Below are positions 17,945 through 28,108 of a stretch of 64,000 nt of DNA, one piece after another. A program made the position numbers and the translations under genes. The notes below the pieces were generated by a model that saw only the letters and a program-made list of their open reading frames with translations, was not told the origin of the DNA and searched no databases. The number at the start of each line of letters is the position of its first letter. Within the stretch, counting starts at the first letter, position 1. This stretch comes from an uncultured Propionibacterium sp. Its GTDB lineage: Bacteria > Actinomycetota > Actinomycetes > Propionibacteriales > Propionibacteriaceae. The stretch is from assembly GCA_938036835.1 (NCBI GenBank), contig CALHWB010000033.1, positions 1 to 64,000 of the forward strand, read 5' to 3'.

Positions 17945-20364
17945 GAGACAGGTCCTTCCTGCGACGCTGACACAGGTGCGCCCAGTAGTGCTTGTTCCTT
18001 AATGTCGAGGGCAGTGCACATAGCTGAGACGTGGTTGCTATCCACGTGATGCATGAACCGGAAAAGGGATCTGAGTACTGCCGTGGACTCACCCGGATCG
18101 AGCGTACGCGAGATGTCAGCCTCCTCAAGGTGCGAGTACGCATGCAAGTAGCGCTCAACATGTGTCCGCACCGAATCGTCGAGACCTGGATGATCCTCCA
18201 GTACGGCGCGCATGGAATCGTGGAACGACCCCATTTTGTCTGGACGATGGAAACTTAGGAATGATTCCATCATTCTGCGTGCAGCATTAGGCATGAGAGC
18301 CATGATCTCCATCTGCTCCGCCAGCCCAAGCCCACTATCCGCAGTGAGGAGTCCGTCGGCAACCCTAGAGAACAGGAAGTGATACTGGGACCTCAGCTTC
18401 TTCGCCTTCTTATCGTTAAGCGGCCACGGGACGAGCCGTGGTCTCCGCTCTGCAACCCCACGGTTGCCAGCCTCGCACGTAACGCGCATCTCGTACGCAC
18501 TGTAGCCACCCTTCTTCTCACGAACGCTCTTGGGTACTGACTCCATCTGAACGAGCCATTGGCGGAAGAGTTCGAAGTTGTGAGTCATGAGAAAGACTTG
18601 ACTGACCTTGGTCTTGGCCACAAGCTCGGACCAGATATGAGCGGAAGCGCCGAACAGGATACTGTTGTCCAAGCTGGACACTGGGTCGTCGATGACAACG
18701 ATCGGCGGATCCCCCTCGATCTTGTCCTCCCGGACGCTCACGAGGAAGTAGAGCAGAGCAATGGCTGTTTGTTCCCCTTCACTGAGGTTGGTGGCAGGGG
18801 CACCGTTGCGCTCGATGACATAGTGCTTCCCATCAGGGGCGGTGCTGAACCTGAGTTCACCCCGACCGAGGAGCCTGGCGACACTGTCAGTCAACTCTTC
18901 TGCTCCGGGCACCGGATCGCCGCCAACGTTTTCCAGCGAGGCGATCTGGTCCCTGAGCTCGCCAGCCTTCTTTTCCAGCGCCTCAGCCGCCAACTCCTTG
19001 TCTTCTGCATCCTCCTTGAGTCGCTTGTACTCGTCGGCGAACTGCTTGACGTGGTACAACTCGACGCGCCGTGCGGCCGAGCGCGCCTCTTCATCGTGCT
19101 TGCTGATCTTCTCCGCATGCTCAGCAACGACCTTCTTGAGCCCCGCGGTATCCGGTACTTTCAGTGTGACGTCCAGCCCTAGGCTAGCGACATCGAATGG
19201 GTTGTTTCTCTTCTGCTTCAGTGCGGCCACGATACGCTCAACGGCTTGGGAGTAAGCCTCGTGCTCCTTTTGGTAGGTAGTACGCGCCCGCTGGAGATCA
19301 ACCTTGAGATCCTCATAGACCGACGTGTCAGCGGGGAGGGAGTCCAGATAAGTCTTCGATGCCGTCACGGACGCCTCGAGACGACCCACCAGGGCGTCAA
19401 TATCGCCCTGGAGACGCGTGAACGAGTCGTCAAAATGCGCGTTGAGCTTGGCGCACCTGTCCGCGGTCAGCGGTTGTCCGCAGAACAGACATTCATCGAG
19501 CCCCTTGTGGAGATCGATACCGTCCTGCACCCACTCAGACCGATCGGGATGCCCTTGGAGAGCATCAATAGCTTCGTTGACCACGTCGGCATCGAGGAGC
19601 GCACGCGCATCAGCAACAGCGTCCCTCCCCAGGACCTCCTGCCTATCGGGCAGGTAAGCGCGGGCCATTGCTCCACTAGTTGCAGTCTTCCGATCAGCAG
19701 CCAAGTCGGTTGACGCGTCATCGAAGAGGGTCTGATCGCTATCGAAAGCACTAAGCAGTTTCTCAACGCTAGTCTTATTGTAACTGCGTGGGTTGTATTT
19801 AGAAGCTTGCGTCCCAAGCAAAGCGTCTGTCACGGCTCTTGCAACCTGGGTCAAGCGTTTCCCTGCTGCGGAATCGGCTGACTTGGCAGCCTCCTCGGCT
19901 GAGCCAATTTTGGACTGTATCTCATCTAGCTTCGGGCGCAATTCTGCCAGTTGAGTTTCTGCATCAACGCTGGTCTTACCGATGGTCAGTAGCGCCTGTG
20001 GATGCGGACCTTTCTCGTCTCCAAAGGAAAGGTTCTGACGGACGAATTCTTTGTTGAAGACCCTGACTCTCCCCCAGAACCCGACGTCATTCAGATCCAC
20101 ATCCCGCTCAGTCCCGTCGGTCTCAATTGTGAGCCGCACACCTGAACGCACAACTTCCGTGTGCCGAGTGTCGCGCTGGCCGGGCTGGTCGGCAGTATAG
20201 ACGGCACACCCCAACATGAGGTCCGCCAGCGTGCTCTTGCCGCTGCCATTCTGGCCGTAGATTAGGTTAACGCGAGCGAACTGGACGTTAGAACTCTGCT
20301 TCCATTGCTGGAAAATGCGATAGTCATCGATCTTCTTGATCCGCCGGATCATGGCTTTGGCCAT
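17941..20364 (-). CDS. AAA_13 / RecF-SMC-like ATPase inserted between pglX and pglZ
   Basis: An 807-residue protein. Walker A GQNGSGKST lies near residue 35. A long coiled-coil region (about 150-470) follows, with a CxxC element CLFCGQPL near 300. The ABC signature is LSEGEQTAIALLYFL, Walker B is IVVIDDPVSSLDNS, and a switch histidine lies in MTHNFELF. The family contains PrrC/RloC-type defence ATPases. The C-terminus (NAARRMMESFLSFHRP, RYLHAYSHLE) matches general AAA_13 members. I cannot establish a PrrC anticodon-nuclease triad. The start ATG 20364 overlaps the pglX stop (TGATG). GC looks lower than in neighbouring genes, suggesting separate arrival. Confidence 0.85.
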   Translation of the reverse strand: MAKAMIRRIKKIDDYRIFQQWKQSSNVQFARVNLIYGQNGSGKSTLADLMLGCAVYTADQPGQRDTRHTEVVRSGVRLTIETDGTERDVDLNDVGFWGRVRVFNKEFVRQNLSFGDEKGPHPQALLTIGKTSVDAETQLAELRPKLDEIQSKIGSAEEAAKSADSAAGKRLTQVARAVTDALLGTQASKYNPRSYNKTSVEKLLSAFDSDQTLFDDASTDLAADRKTATSGAMARAYLPDRQEVLGRDAVADARALLDADVVNEAIDALQGHPDRSEWVQDGIDLHKGLDECLFCGQPLTADRCAKLNAHFDDSFTRLQGDIDALVGRLEASVTASKTYLDSLPADTSVYEDLKVDLQRARTTYQKEHEAYSQAVERIVAALKQKRNNPFDVASLGLDVTLKVPDTAGLKKVVAEHAEKISKHDEEARSAARRVELYHVKQFADEYKRLKEDAEDKELAAEALEKKAGELRDQIASLENVGGDPVPGAEELTDSVARLLGRGELRFSTAPDGKHYVIERNGAPATNLSEGEQTAIALLYFLVSVREDKIEGDPPIVVIDDPVSSLDNSILFGASAHIWSELVAKTKVSQVFLMTHNFELFRQWLVQMESVPKSVREKKGGYSAYEMRVTCEAGNRGVAERRPRLVPWPLNDKKAKKLRSQYHFLFSRVADGLLTADSGLGLAEQMEIMALMPNAARRMMESFLSFHRPDKMGSFHDSMRAVLEDHPGLDDSVRTHVERYLHAYSHLEEADISRTLDPGESTAVLRSLFRFMHHVDSNHVSAMCTALDIKEQALLGAPVSASQEGPVS

Positions 20365-23300
20365 CAGATATCCTCTTGGGGAGTAAGTGGTTGGGTTGGC
20401 CAAGTCCAAGTCTCAACTTCAGCACGCTTCTTTTTGATCTCGGGGATCTTGGCCAGTGCTTTACCAAAGCGTAGGTAATTAACGAGAACGCCGTCATCAA
20501 GGTCGATCGTGATCTGCTGAGACGCAAGCGGGTAGAGAACATCGTGCTCGTACTCGCTGAGTTCCAGCAGGATCTTGCGAAGCCTCTCGGCCTCCTTCAG
20601 CGCGGCTGCCTTTACGCGAGGCGTATTGTCCCCGGCAGCGACACGTTCCTGGTGTTGCAGGTTCGCCTCCAGCTTCGACTCGAACTCGCGGAGATACTCG
20701 TTCAGCACCGTCGAGACCGTGGACGACGTGTAGCGGTGCATGTAGATCAGTGCGTTGAACGATCCCTTCGGGCTGGAGAACAACCAGTAGATCGGACGCT
20801 TCTTATATCGCTTCACATGATCGTCATAGAACCTCGAACCGCCCGCGCGGGTGATGAAGTACTCCCGCAGCGATTTCACCCCAAGGGACTCCTCGACGAA
20901 CCGGAGGTTCTCCTCGAAGTACTCGTCGCCGAAGGTGGTCCGTAGGAACTGGCGGAACCGTGCCACGATGTCGCCCTCGAACCAATCGCCATACACAATC
21001 GGGAGAACGTTGTCTGCATCAGGTACGAACGTCGGACTCGGCACTCTCGCGAGGTAGTCCTGAATCGTTGTCCCCTGATCCGCGAGGATCAAGCCCGGCT
21101 TGTCGAGGCTGTAACGGCCGAATAGGCAGCCGACGCAGTAGGAGATGAGATCGCGGATAGCATCTGCGGTGAAGAGATGGCGGTACTCCTCGTCCGTACG
21201 CGTCGCCCCCTTGTTAGGTGCATAGCTGAAGTAGGGGTTGGAGGTCAGCGAGACCCGACTCAGTGGAACCTCGACGGGAACCTCATCCTGAAGACCGTAG
21301 ACCTCGGCCCAGTAACGGTTGTTCTCCGTCTCAAGCTGCTGAACCTCGCGAGTTGCGGTGAGTGAGTCCTGCCACCAGTGCTCCAGAGCGTTTGCTAACG
21401 AACCTCCCGAACGAGCATGCTTGACGAGCGGGTTGAACTTGAAGTCCCATGAGGTTTCGTAAGCGTTCCAGTCGTTGCGGAACAAGCGGACTAGCTTATC
21501 TGCCAAAGTAGGCGCCTCGCCGCTAAGATCGTCGGCCACCGGAAGGCCAGCGATTTGTCCCACTTCGAAATTCAAGGTTGGGGCGACTGCTTTCAGCATT
21601 AGTTCGGAAACCTGCGAGTTCGCGAACCCCAGAAGCTCTAGGGTATGCGATCGGCTATTAGTGAATATTGAGGTGCCGGCTACGTCATATATGAATCCGC
21701 ATGGATAGTATCTGAAAGCCGGAGATCCGCTGCTTATTTTCGACCATGAGGTGGATTGTGAGAAATATGTGTTGGTGTTTTGAGCTCTAGAGCGTGGTTT
21801 GCTGCCATCTTCGGTGCCGAAGTTACGTATTTCGGTCCCGTCGGACTCCCAGTTAACAACGTGCTCCTGGTTTCCCCACCACTTTCGGAACTCTCCCCCT
21901 TTGTTGTAGGGGAACCACTTGGCGCCGCTGGTGGCCGCGGCCTCGCGGGAGTCGGCGTCGAAGCAGGTGCGGCTGCGGGAGACCTCGAACCACTGGCGCA
22001 GGAAGCGGGCATTGTCACCGGTCTGCAGGCCGACTTTAGGTGCGGCGACCTCTCTAAGAGGTTTACCCACGGCGAAGGCACGGGTCATGGCGGGCGACAG
22101 CCAGTAGGCGAACCGCCCCCCTGGGAGGGCAAGCATCGCTTGGGGGCGGGCGGAGAAACGCAGATCGGAAGAACCGGTGAGTGCGTCTTTGAATAAGCGT
22201 TCCTTCTCGGCCTCGGACTTGCCGGACACCACACGGAAGTACTGGCAAGGCTCATCCGCGTTGCGCCCAGGTTCCAGAACGAAGGCCGTGGTGGAGACGA
22301 CCTCGCCGCCGATCAAGTCGAAGGCCCGCTCGCCCATATGCAGCATGGTTATCGGTGGGGCGTCACGCAGGATGCGGCGGCGCAGTTTCTCGTATGAGCC
22401 GAGGAACATCCAGGCTTGCATGGTGATCATGGCAACCAGGCCGTGGTCGGCGTCGGCAAGCTCCAGGCACCGCTCTATGAAGGCGGCAAACAGGTCGGAC
22501 TTCGCCTGCGGGTGATGTTTCTTCACCCAGGTAGACAACACAGCCCCCATGTTGCTGCTGCCCATGTACGGCGGATTCGTCACTACTACTGCATGGGAGC
22601 GAGTCAGATACTCTGCCTGGGTTACCACCTGCTCGGCGCGAGCGTGTAGGTCCGTAGCGTCCAGGGTGTCGGTGTCGAGGGCGTCCAGGCGCCGCTTCGC
22701 CTCCGGCAGCACCGTGGCGTCGGGGGTGAGGAGGGAGCCCAGCACGTCAGCGTGGTGGAAACTCTGCCAGAAGTCCCGGGCCTCCTGACCGTCACTTTCC
22801 GTTCCGGCGAGTTGGTCGAGCTCGGTCGCACTGAACTTGACCGGTTCAATGACGCGGATGTGCGGCTGCAAGCGGCTCGGGAAGCGACGCAGACGCTCCC
22901 GAGCTTTCATCATCAGGGCGAAGGGGGCCAACGTCGCGGCGCGCGGGTCGATCTCCGTGCCGTAAAGGTTGTGGGTGAGGATCAGCCCGGGAATCTCGCA
23001 GGGCGCGTAACCTTCTTCTTCGTAGATCGCGTAGAGCAGGTCGAAAGCGTAGGTGAGCATGTGGCCAGAGCCGCAAGCGGGGTCAATGACGGTGAGGTCC
23101 TCGGGGCTGCTGATCTTGAGGAAGTCGGTCTGTTCGTCGACCGGTTCGATGTAGTAGTCCATCTGATCGATGAGGTGGGACTCGGGATGGTTGAGCATCC
23201 ATAGACGACCCACCGAATTCTCGACGAGGTAGCGGACAATCCAGTGCGGGGTGAAGAACTGCGTGGCTGCCGGAATCTCCGCCGCACCCGCCTTCTTGCC

Positions 23301-23975
23301 CTCCTTGAACCCGGCGGAGACTTCGTCCTTCCGCTCGGAGATGTAGAACTGGTAGAGCCAGCCGATCACCTCGACATCGCGGCAAACCTCAGTGGTGAGC
23401 GCCGCAACAGCCTTGGTGAGGATGGAATCCGCGGCCAGAAGGTTCGCGGGGATGAGAAGTTTGGTGTAGTCGCCCTCGCGCTCAAACATGAACGGCATCG
23501 ACCGGTTCCAGTAGCAGTACTCAGCGAGCAACAATGTGTAGGCCTCACCCTGGGCATCCGTGCTGGGGCGGGTCCCGTCCAGCAGCCCGGTGATCGTGTC
23601 GAGGGTGCGCTTGTTGCTGACGACGGCAGGGTCGATGATGCCGCGTTTGGCGTCGGCGAGGATCTCTGGTTGCCCTGGGTGCTGGCCATCTACGGGTGAG
23701 ACGACCCCGACTCCGGTGTAGCCGTTGGCGTCCATGAAGCGCAGGGCGATGATGCGGTTGAACCAGGTGTAGGCGACCTTGTCGACAACGGCTTCCTTGC
23801 CCTTGGCTCCGCCGCCCGCGGCTGTGATGTCGCGTTCGAGCATGGAAACGATGCGTGGGTTCTCGATCCGTTCCGGTGACGCGGGCGCGAGCACGGCGGT
23901 GAGCCGCGCATTGACCTGGGTGATGAGTTCGCGCCTGGCCCAAGTGGCGAAGCTCTTCAGCGGTGCGGTCTCCAT
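20364..23975 (-). CDS. pglX: BREX adenine-specific DNA methyltransferase PglX
   Basis: A 1203-residue enzyme expected to methylate adenine in a BREX recognition sequence, marking self DNA. SAM motif I DPACGSGH lies at 298-305 and catalytic motif IV NPPY at 467-470. A long C-terminal region would contain the specificity part. The type I BREX N-terminal signature FNRIIALRFMDANGY is present. ATG 23975 lies 12 bases after brxC. The frame is intact with no homopolymer run that would suggest phase variation. The end, after DLDDGVLVNYLRFGKALAKI, overlaps the next gene. Confidence 0.96.
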   Translation of the reverse strand: METAPLKSFATWARRELITQVNARLTAVLAPASPERIENPRIVSMLERDITAAGGGAKGKEAVVDKVAYTWFNRIIALRFMDANGYTGVGVVSPVDGQHPGQPEILADAKRGIIDPAVVSNKRTLDTITGLLDGTRPSTDAQGEAYTLLLAEYCYWNRSMPFMFEREGDYTKLLIPANLLAADSILTKAVAALTTEVCRDVEVIGWLYQFYISERKDEVSAGFKEGKKAGAAEIPAATQFFTPHWIVRYLVENSVGRLWMLNHPESHLIDQMDYYIEPVDEQTDFLKISSPEDLTVIDPACGSGHMLTYAFDLLYAIYEEEGYAPCEIPGLILTHNLYGTEIDPRAATLAPFALMMKARERLRRFPSRLQPHIRVIEPVKFSATELDQLAGTESDGQEARDFWQSFHHADVLGSLLTPDATVLPEAKRRLDALDTDTLDATDLHARAEQVVTQAEYLTRSHAVVVTNPPYMGSSNMGAVLSTWVKKHHPQAKSDLFAAFIERCLELADADHGLVAMITMQAWMFLGSYEKLRRRILRDAPPITMLHMGERAFDLIGGEVVSTTAFVLEPGRNADEPCQYFRVVSGKSEAEKERLFKDALTGSSDLRFSARPQAMLALPGGRFAYWLSPAMTRAFAVGKPLREVAAPKVGLQTGDNARFLRQWFEVSRSRTCFDADSREAAATSGAKWFPYNKGGEFRKWWGNQEHVVNWESDGTEIRNFGTEDGSKPRSRAQNTNTYFSQSTSWSKISSGSPAFRYYPCGFIYDVAGTSIFTNSRSHTLELLGFANSQVSELMLKAVAPTLNFEVGQIAGLPVADDLSGEAPTLADKLVRLFRNDWNAYETSWDFKFNPLVKHARSGGSLANALEHWWQDSLTATREVQQLETENNRYWAEVYGLQDEVPVEVPLSRVSLTSNPYFSYAPNKGATRTDEEYRHLFTADAIRDLISYCVGCLFGRYSLDKPGLILADQGTTIQDYLARVPSPTFVPDADNVLPIVYGDWFEGDIVARFRQFLRTTFGDEYFEENLRFVEESLGVKSLREYFITRAGGSRFYDDHVKRYKKRPIYWLFSSPKGSFNALIYMHRYTSSTVSTVLNEYLREFESKLEANLQHQERVAAGDNTPRVKAAALKEAERLRKILLELSEYEHDVLYPLASQQITIDLDDGVLVNYLRFGKALAKIPEIKKKRAEVETWTWPTQPLTPQEDI

Positions 23976-23987
23976 GCGTGTTGTCTC

Positions 23988-26900
23988 CTACAGCGCGATG
24001 CGCTTGTTGTCGTTGAGGGCCTGGACCAGTGCGGTGCGCAGCGCGTCAAGGTAGCGATCGATGTCTTCTTCGGTCTCCAGGATGCCGTGGATACCGGTGG
24101 CACTAATGCTCCTGACCGACACTGTCTGTTTCATGTTCGGGGCCGGTGCTGGCCGGTCGTCGACGTCGGCATTGCTGAGGCTTGGGGAGGCAGCGAGCTG
24201 GTCGAGGAAGGCTGGGTAGGTGCGTTCATCGAAGGTGTTCGCGATATCGCGGACGACGGCAATCTGGTTCTCCCGGCTGATCTGGTCGAGGATTGCGTTG
24301 ACCTTCTGGCTCACGCTGCATTGCGCTTCGTCTGTGGCAGCAAGGTAGATGGTGTCGGTCTGTAGCGGTGCCCATCTGGAGTTGATCTCCTGGGCCGCTC
24401 TATCACGGTTGACCACGAGTGCCTCGTCGATGCGGGATTGGAGTTCGACGGCAGCGGCCTTGAGCTTGGTCATCCTGTTACCGCGAAAGGCTTGCTGATC
24501 GGCGAGGAGCTGTTCCACCTGCTGGCTGCTCCCCGAGGGGAGGTAGTTGATGTTGCTGGCGTTGTCCGCGAGCAGTTGGGCCGCTTCGTCGAAGATCTTG
24601 CGTTGGGCGCCGCCGAGGAAGGCCTGAATGGGATCGAGGGTGTCGGTCTTCGCGTCGAGCAGATCGTCAGCGACCGTAAAGTCGGTCAGATACCAGTCGT
24701 CGGGCTTGCCGACCACGGATTCCAGCAGTGCGATGGGATCTTCGAGTTGAGTCACGAAGGGGTATTCCGAGCCGCTGACCCGTGCCTTGAGTTCTTCACA
24801 CTTGGCGCGGAGACGTTCGCTTGCGTGCCGGGCCAGTTCCAGCGGGTCCTTCGGCGCGGTTGGCTCGTCGAAGAAGTCGGTGCAGAAGGCGCGCAGCGCT
24901 GCGACCTTGCGCTGGTCGAAGGTCTTCTGCGCGGCGACGACGACATGGGAGTGCTTCTGCGTGTTTCGCAACGCTGAGGCGACTTCGCTGCGTTTGAGGA
25001 TGTTCGAGTCGACGGTGAGGGTGATCTTCGAAGTGCCAACGAGCCAGGCCGTGACGCACTCAATAGAGGAAAGGTCCCAGCCGTAGGGCTTGGCCTGGAA
25101 GTAATCGATGATCTTCTTGACTGTGACCTGCTCACCGAGCCGATCTCGTTGCAGCAGGTAGGACAGCACGTCCTCGGCCGGGGCGGCGAGCGCGTGGACC
25201 GAGGAGTCATCGATCATCGCGGACTGGTCGGGGTTCGCAAACCCAGCGACCTGCTGCTCGGTGTAGGTGCGCCCGCCGAGGAGTCTCAGCTGCGTGTAGG
25301 TGCGTGCGATGAGATCTTGGAATCCTTCGGTGATCCGGGTGAGCGCATCCTGCGACGCCACGGTTAGGTCTGCGGCGTTGATCACGAGATCGGCGCGTCC
25401 GACGGCACGGCGAATGCGCTCGACCAATTCCTTCTCCCGCTGGGCGTTCTGGGTTGCCTTGACGCGCAGAATCTGTTCCTCGACCGGCAACAGTGAGCTG
25501 GTCTGCTTGCGCTTGGTGTACTTCTCGGTCTTTATCAGCAACCGCAGATCCGCCAGCACCCGGTCGTCAGGGGCCAGAATCACGCGGAGTTCATCCTTGC
25601 CTGCCGAGTGCATACGAATGTCTTCCGGCCCGTAGGGGTACTCGGGAGTGATGAAGTGCAGCGAGAGTTCACGCTGCGGGCCGAACGTCTGATCGTCGAG
25701 CTTGTACCCGAACCCGAAGTCCTGCCCGTTCTTGGCGTAGCGGAGCTTGGAAGTCTTGATGACATCGCCGGAGATAATCTTGTTCAGCCGGGTCGAGACC
25801 TCGGAGGAGTCGATCTCGACACCTCTGATCTCTTCCTCGATCACCTGCTCTTCATTGGTCAGATACTCGTAGACGTTGCCGTTGCGCTGCACATACGTCT
25901 GCGCCTCCAGGAGCGTGAGCGCCTCCTGGACCTGTTTGGACAATGCAGGCAGGTCGAGCCCGAACCGGTCATAGACCAGCACGGTCAGGTTGCGCGGGGT
26001 CGCCTGGAAGCTCTCCACATACTTCACGAGGAACAGCGCCTTGAGTAGCCGCACCGCGAGCTTGGTGACCGGTGAGCCGCTGTCGGGGAGATCACGCTCG
26101 GCACGGTCGATCGAGCGCTGCGCTGCGGACTTCAGCGAGGCGCGGATACCGGCGAACATGGCATCGAAGGTTGCCAGCGAGCCGATCTCGGCATCGCCAA
26201 TATCCTTGGCGACCTGCTGCACAACGCTGAGCATGGAACGCTCGCCGACGGAGCTGTTGCGGCCCTCGAAAACGTTGTGGTCGGAGATGCCCTCGATCGC
26301 GGCCTGGAACAGCGGGAATTGGTAGCTCACGAACGGGTAGGTGCCGACGAAGTGAGCCTCGTCGGTGAAGTTCCGATACGTCTTCGCGCCGTCAACGAAG
26401 TCGAACAGGGTCTTGAAGTTCGCCGACTCCTGCCCATAGACCGCTTCCAGCACCTGAGTGCCCTTGTCGTTCTTCTTCAGGAGACGCTTGCGGATGACCT
26501 CCTCCACATCGGCGGAGGTGAGTTTCACTCGGGTCTTGAACCGGGCCTGAATCTTCGAAAAGTCGTTGCCCTGCTGCTTGGTCCGGTCGCCGACGACCTT
26601 GTCCATGTCCTCCTGCGAGGTCACGAACACCCAGGCCCGGCCGCCACACTTCGTGTTCAAAGACTCGGCGATCGTCTGAAGGTTCAGCATCAGGTGTGTG
26701 TTGGAGCCGATGAACTGTCCGACCTCATCGACGAAGAAATTCAGCCGGTAGCCCGCGGGCTGCTTATCCAGCCAGACACGAACCTCGTCGGCGAAGTCCT
26801 CGATCGACACCGAGTAGGTGTCCTGATAGGTCTTCAGGATATCGGTTGAACCGTCCAGACCCGTGATCCGCGCATACGCCTGATCGACCTGGCGTCCGAC

Positions 26901-27512
26901 GCTCGGGAGCGCGAAACTAGGCCGTCGCTCCACCCAGTCCCGGCCCGACACTGCACGGAAGGCATCTTTGAAAGCATCAAACTGACCTTCATCATCGAGC
27001 TGACGCTCAAACCGGGCGATGTGGCCCTGGTCGCCGTAGTAGCCGCGGGCCTCGTCGAAGACCTTCACGAACACTCGCAGCAGTGCGTCGGTCTGATCCT
27101 TGCTGATCAGAGTGGCCTTCTGGTCGATGTTGAACAGCAGGCTCTTCGCGGGGATGCGGTCGGCCTTATCGAGCAGCGGGGGAAGAAAAGCATCGGTCGC
27201 TTTGGTGCGGAAGCTTTCCGAGACCCGCTCGCGGGGAAGGCTGTCACCCTCCACGTCGCCGAGGAGGTGCGCGAGCATCTTCAACAGATGTGATTTACCG
27301 GAGCCGAAGAAACCCGAAATCCATACACCGTTCGCATTGGTGTAGTTCGTGTACGCCTCAAGCAGTAGCTCCAGCCCCTTGGCGGCTTCGTTGGTCAGGA
27401 CATACTCGTCCACCTCGACGCTCAGGTAACGGGTATCGTCGGCCTTGATCACGCCTTCGATGGGCCGTTGGACATCCTTGGCGAAAATCTCGGTGAGGCG
27501 CATGCCGGTCAT
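23988..27512 (-). CDS. brxC: BREX protein BrxC (large P-loop ATPase)
   Basis: A 1174-residue BrxC. The P-loop GFFGSGKSHLLKML lies at 67-80 and the following ATPase region includes YRLNFFVDEVGQFIGSN. The length is usual for the family (about 1200). It is a core subunit needed for both methylation and phage exclusion. ATG 27512 overlaps the brxB stop (ATGA). The frame is intact. Confidence 0.95.
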   Translation of the reverse strand: MTGMRLTEIFAKDVQRPIEGVIKADDTRYLSVEVDEYVLTNEAAKGLELLLEAYTNYTNANGVWISGFFGSGKSHLLKMLAHLLGDVEGDSLPRERVSESFRTKATDAFLPPLLDKADRIPAKSLLFNIDQKATLISKDQTDALLRVFVKVFDEARGYYGDQGHIARFERQLDDEGQFDAFKDAFRAVSGRDWVERRPSFALPSVGRQVDQAYARITGLDGSTDILKTYQDTYSVSIEDFADEVRVWLDKQPAGYRLNFFVDEVGQFIGSNTHLMLNLQTIAESLNTKCGGRAWVFVTSQEDMDKVVGDRTKQQGNDFSKIQARFKTRVKLTSADVEEVIRKRLLKKNDKGTQVLEAVYGQESANFKTLFDFVDGAKTYRNFTDEAHFVGTYPFVSYQFPLFQAAIEGISDHNVFEGRNSSVGERSMLSVVQQVAKDIGDAEIGSLATFDAMFAGIRASLKSAAQRSIDRAERDLPDSGSPVTKLAVRLLKALFLVKYVESFQATPRNLTVLVYDRFGLDLPALSKQVQEALTLLEAQTYVQRNGNVYEYLTNEEQVIEEEIRGVEIDSSEVSTRLNKIISGDVIKTSKLRYAKNGQDFGFGYKLDDQTFGPQRELSLHFITPEYPYGPEDIRMHSAGKDELRVILAPDDRVLADLRLLIKTEKYTKRKQTSSLLPVEEQILRVKATQNAQREKELVERIRRAVGRADLVINAADLTVASQDALTRITEGFQDLIARTYTQLRLLGGRTYTEQQVAGFANPDQSAMIDDSSVHALAAPAEDVLSYLLQRDRLGEQVTVKKIIDYFQAKPYGWDLSSIECVTAWLVGTSKITLTVDSNILKRSEVASALRNTQKHSHVVVAAQKTFDQRKVAALRAFCTDFFDEPTAPKDPLELARHASERLRAKCEELKARVSGSEYPFVTQLEDPIALLESVVGKPDDWYLTDFTVADDLLDAKTDTLDPIQAFLGGAQRKIFDEAAQLLADNASNINYLPSGSSQQVEQLLADQQAFRGNRMTKLKAAAVELQSRIDEALVVNRDRAAQEINSRWAPLQTDTIYLAATDEAQCSVSQKVNAILDQISRENQIAVVRDIANTFDERTYPAFLDQLAASPSLSNADVDDRPAPAPNMKQTVSVRSISATGIHGILETEEDIDRYLDALRTALVQALNDNKRIAL

Positions 27513-28108
27513 GGCTCCTGTTCCAGAATGTTCTTGGCGCGGTAGTACTGGTCGTCCTTCAACCTGCCGAACAGCACCAGTGATGAGCCGAGCGTGTCGG
27601 ACTGCTCATAGCGGCCGGGGAAGAACATGAGCATCGGCTTGCCCACCACGACGCTTTGCAGATTGTTGAGCACGTTGTGTGACCGGATGTAGGGGAAGAC
27701 CTCACCGATCCCGGTCAGGAACACAATGTCGAACTCGCCGTCGGCAAGCCGGTCGCGGATCGCGGGAGCCAGGTGCTGCTCCGGGTTGAGCATGGACTGC
27801 AACATCTCGGTGAACTCGGCCTTGTCCAGTTCGGGTTCGACCTCAAGAACCTCGTCCCAGTCCCCGCGCTGCTTGAGTACATCGACCGACAAGTCATAGA
27901 GGTTGATCTCGCGTACCGCAATGCCCTTGCTGGCCAGGCGGTTCTTGATCCGCTTCTTCCCCCTCGCCACATCCAGCGCATGCTCCGGCTCGTAGGGATA
28001 GATGAAGAACGGGACCTCGTTCGACAAGCCCTCCATCTTCAAGAAACGCTCACCACTGAGCACCGCGAACAGGTGCTCCTCTTGGTCGGAAAGCTCATGG
28101 GGCGTCAC
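27509..28108 (-). CDS. brxB: BREX protein BrxB (DUF1788)
   Basis: A 199-residue protein of the DUF1788 family, with the typical FLKMEGLSNEVPFFIYPYEP and FLTGIGEVFPYIRSHNVL, and MLMFFPGRYEQ near residue 165. Its biochemical role is unsettled; it is required for BREX defence in model systems. It starts at 28108 within the brxA stop (ATGA) and ends within the brxC start, so all three are translated as a coupled series. Confidence 0.93.
   Translation of the reverse strand: MTPHELSDQEEHLFAVLSGERFLKMEGLSNEVPFFIYPYEPEHALDVARGKKRIKNRLASKGIAVREINLYDLSVDVLKQRGDWDEVLEVEPELDKAEFTEMLQSMLNPEQHLAPAIRDRLADGEFDIVFLTGIGEVFPYIRSHNVLNNLQSVVVGKPMLMFFPGRYEQSDTLGSSLVLFGRLKDDQYYRAKNILEQEP

Noticed and set aside
17941..20364. 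Calling the AAA_13 protein a PrrC or RloC anticodon nuclease
   Set aside because: The ATPase motifs fit, but I could not point to the Arg-Glu-His nuclease triad, and the C-terminus resembles general AAA_13 members.
20364..23975. Phase-variable pglX
   Set aside because: I see no long homopolymer or short tandem repeat within the gene, and the frame is intact.
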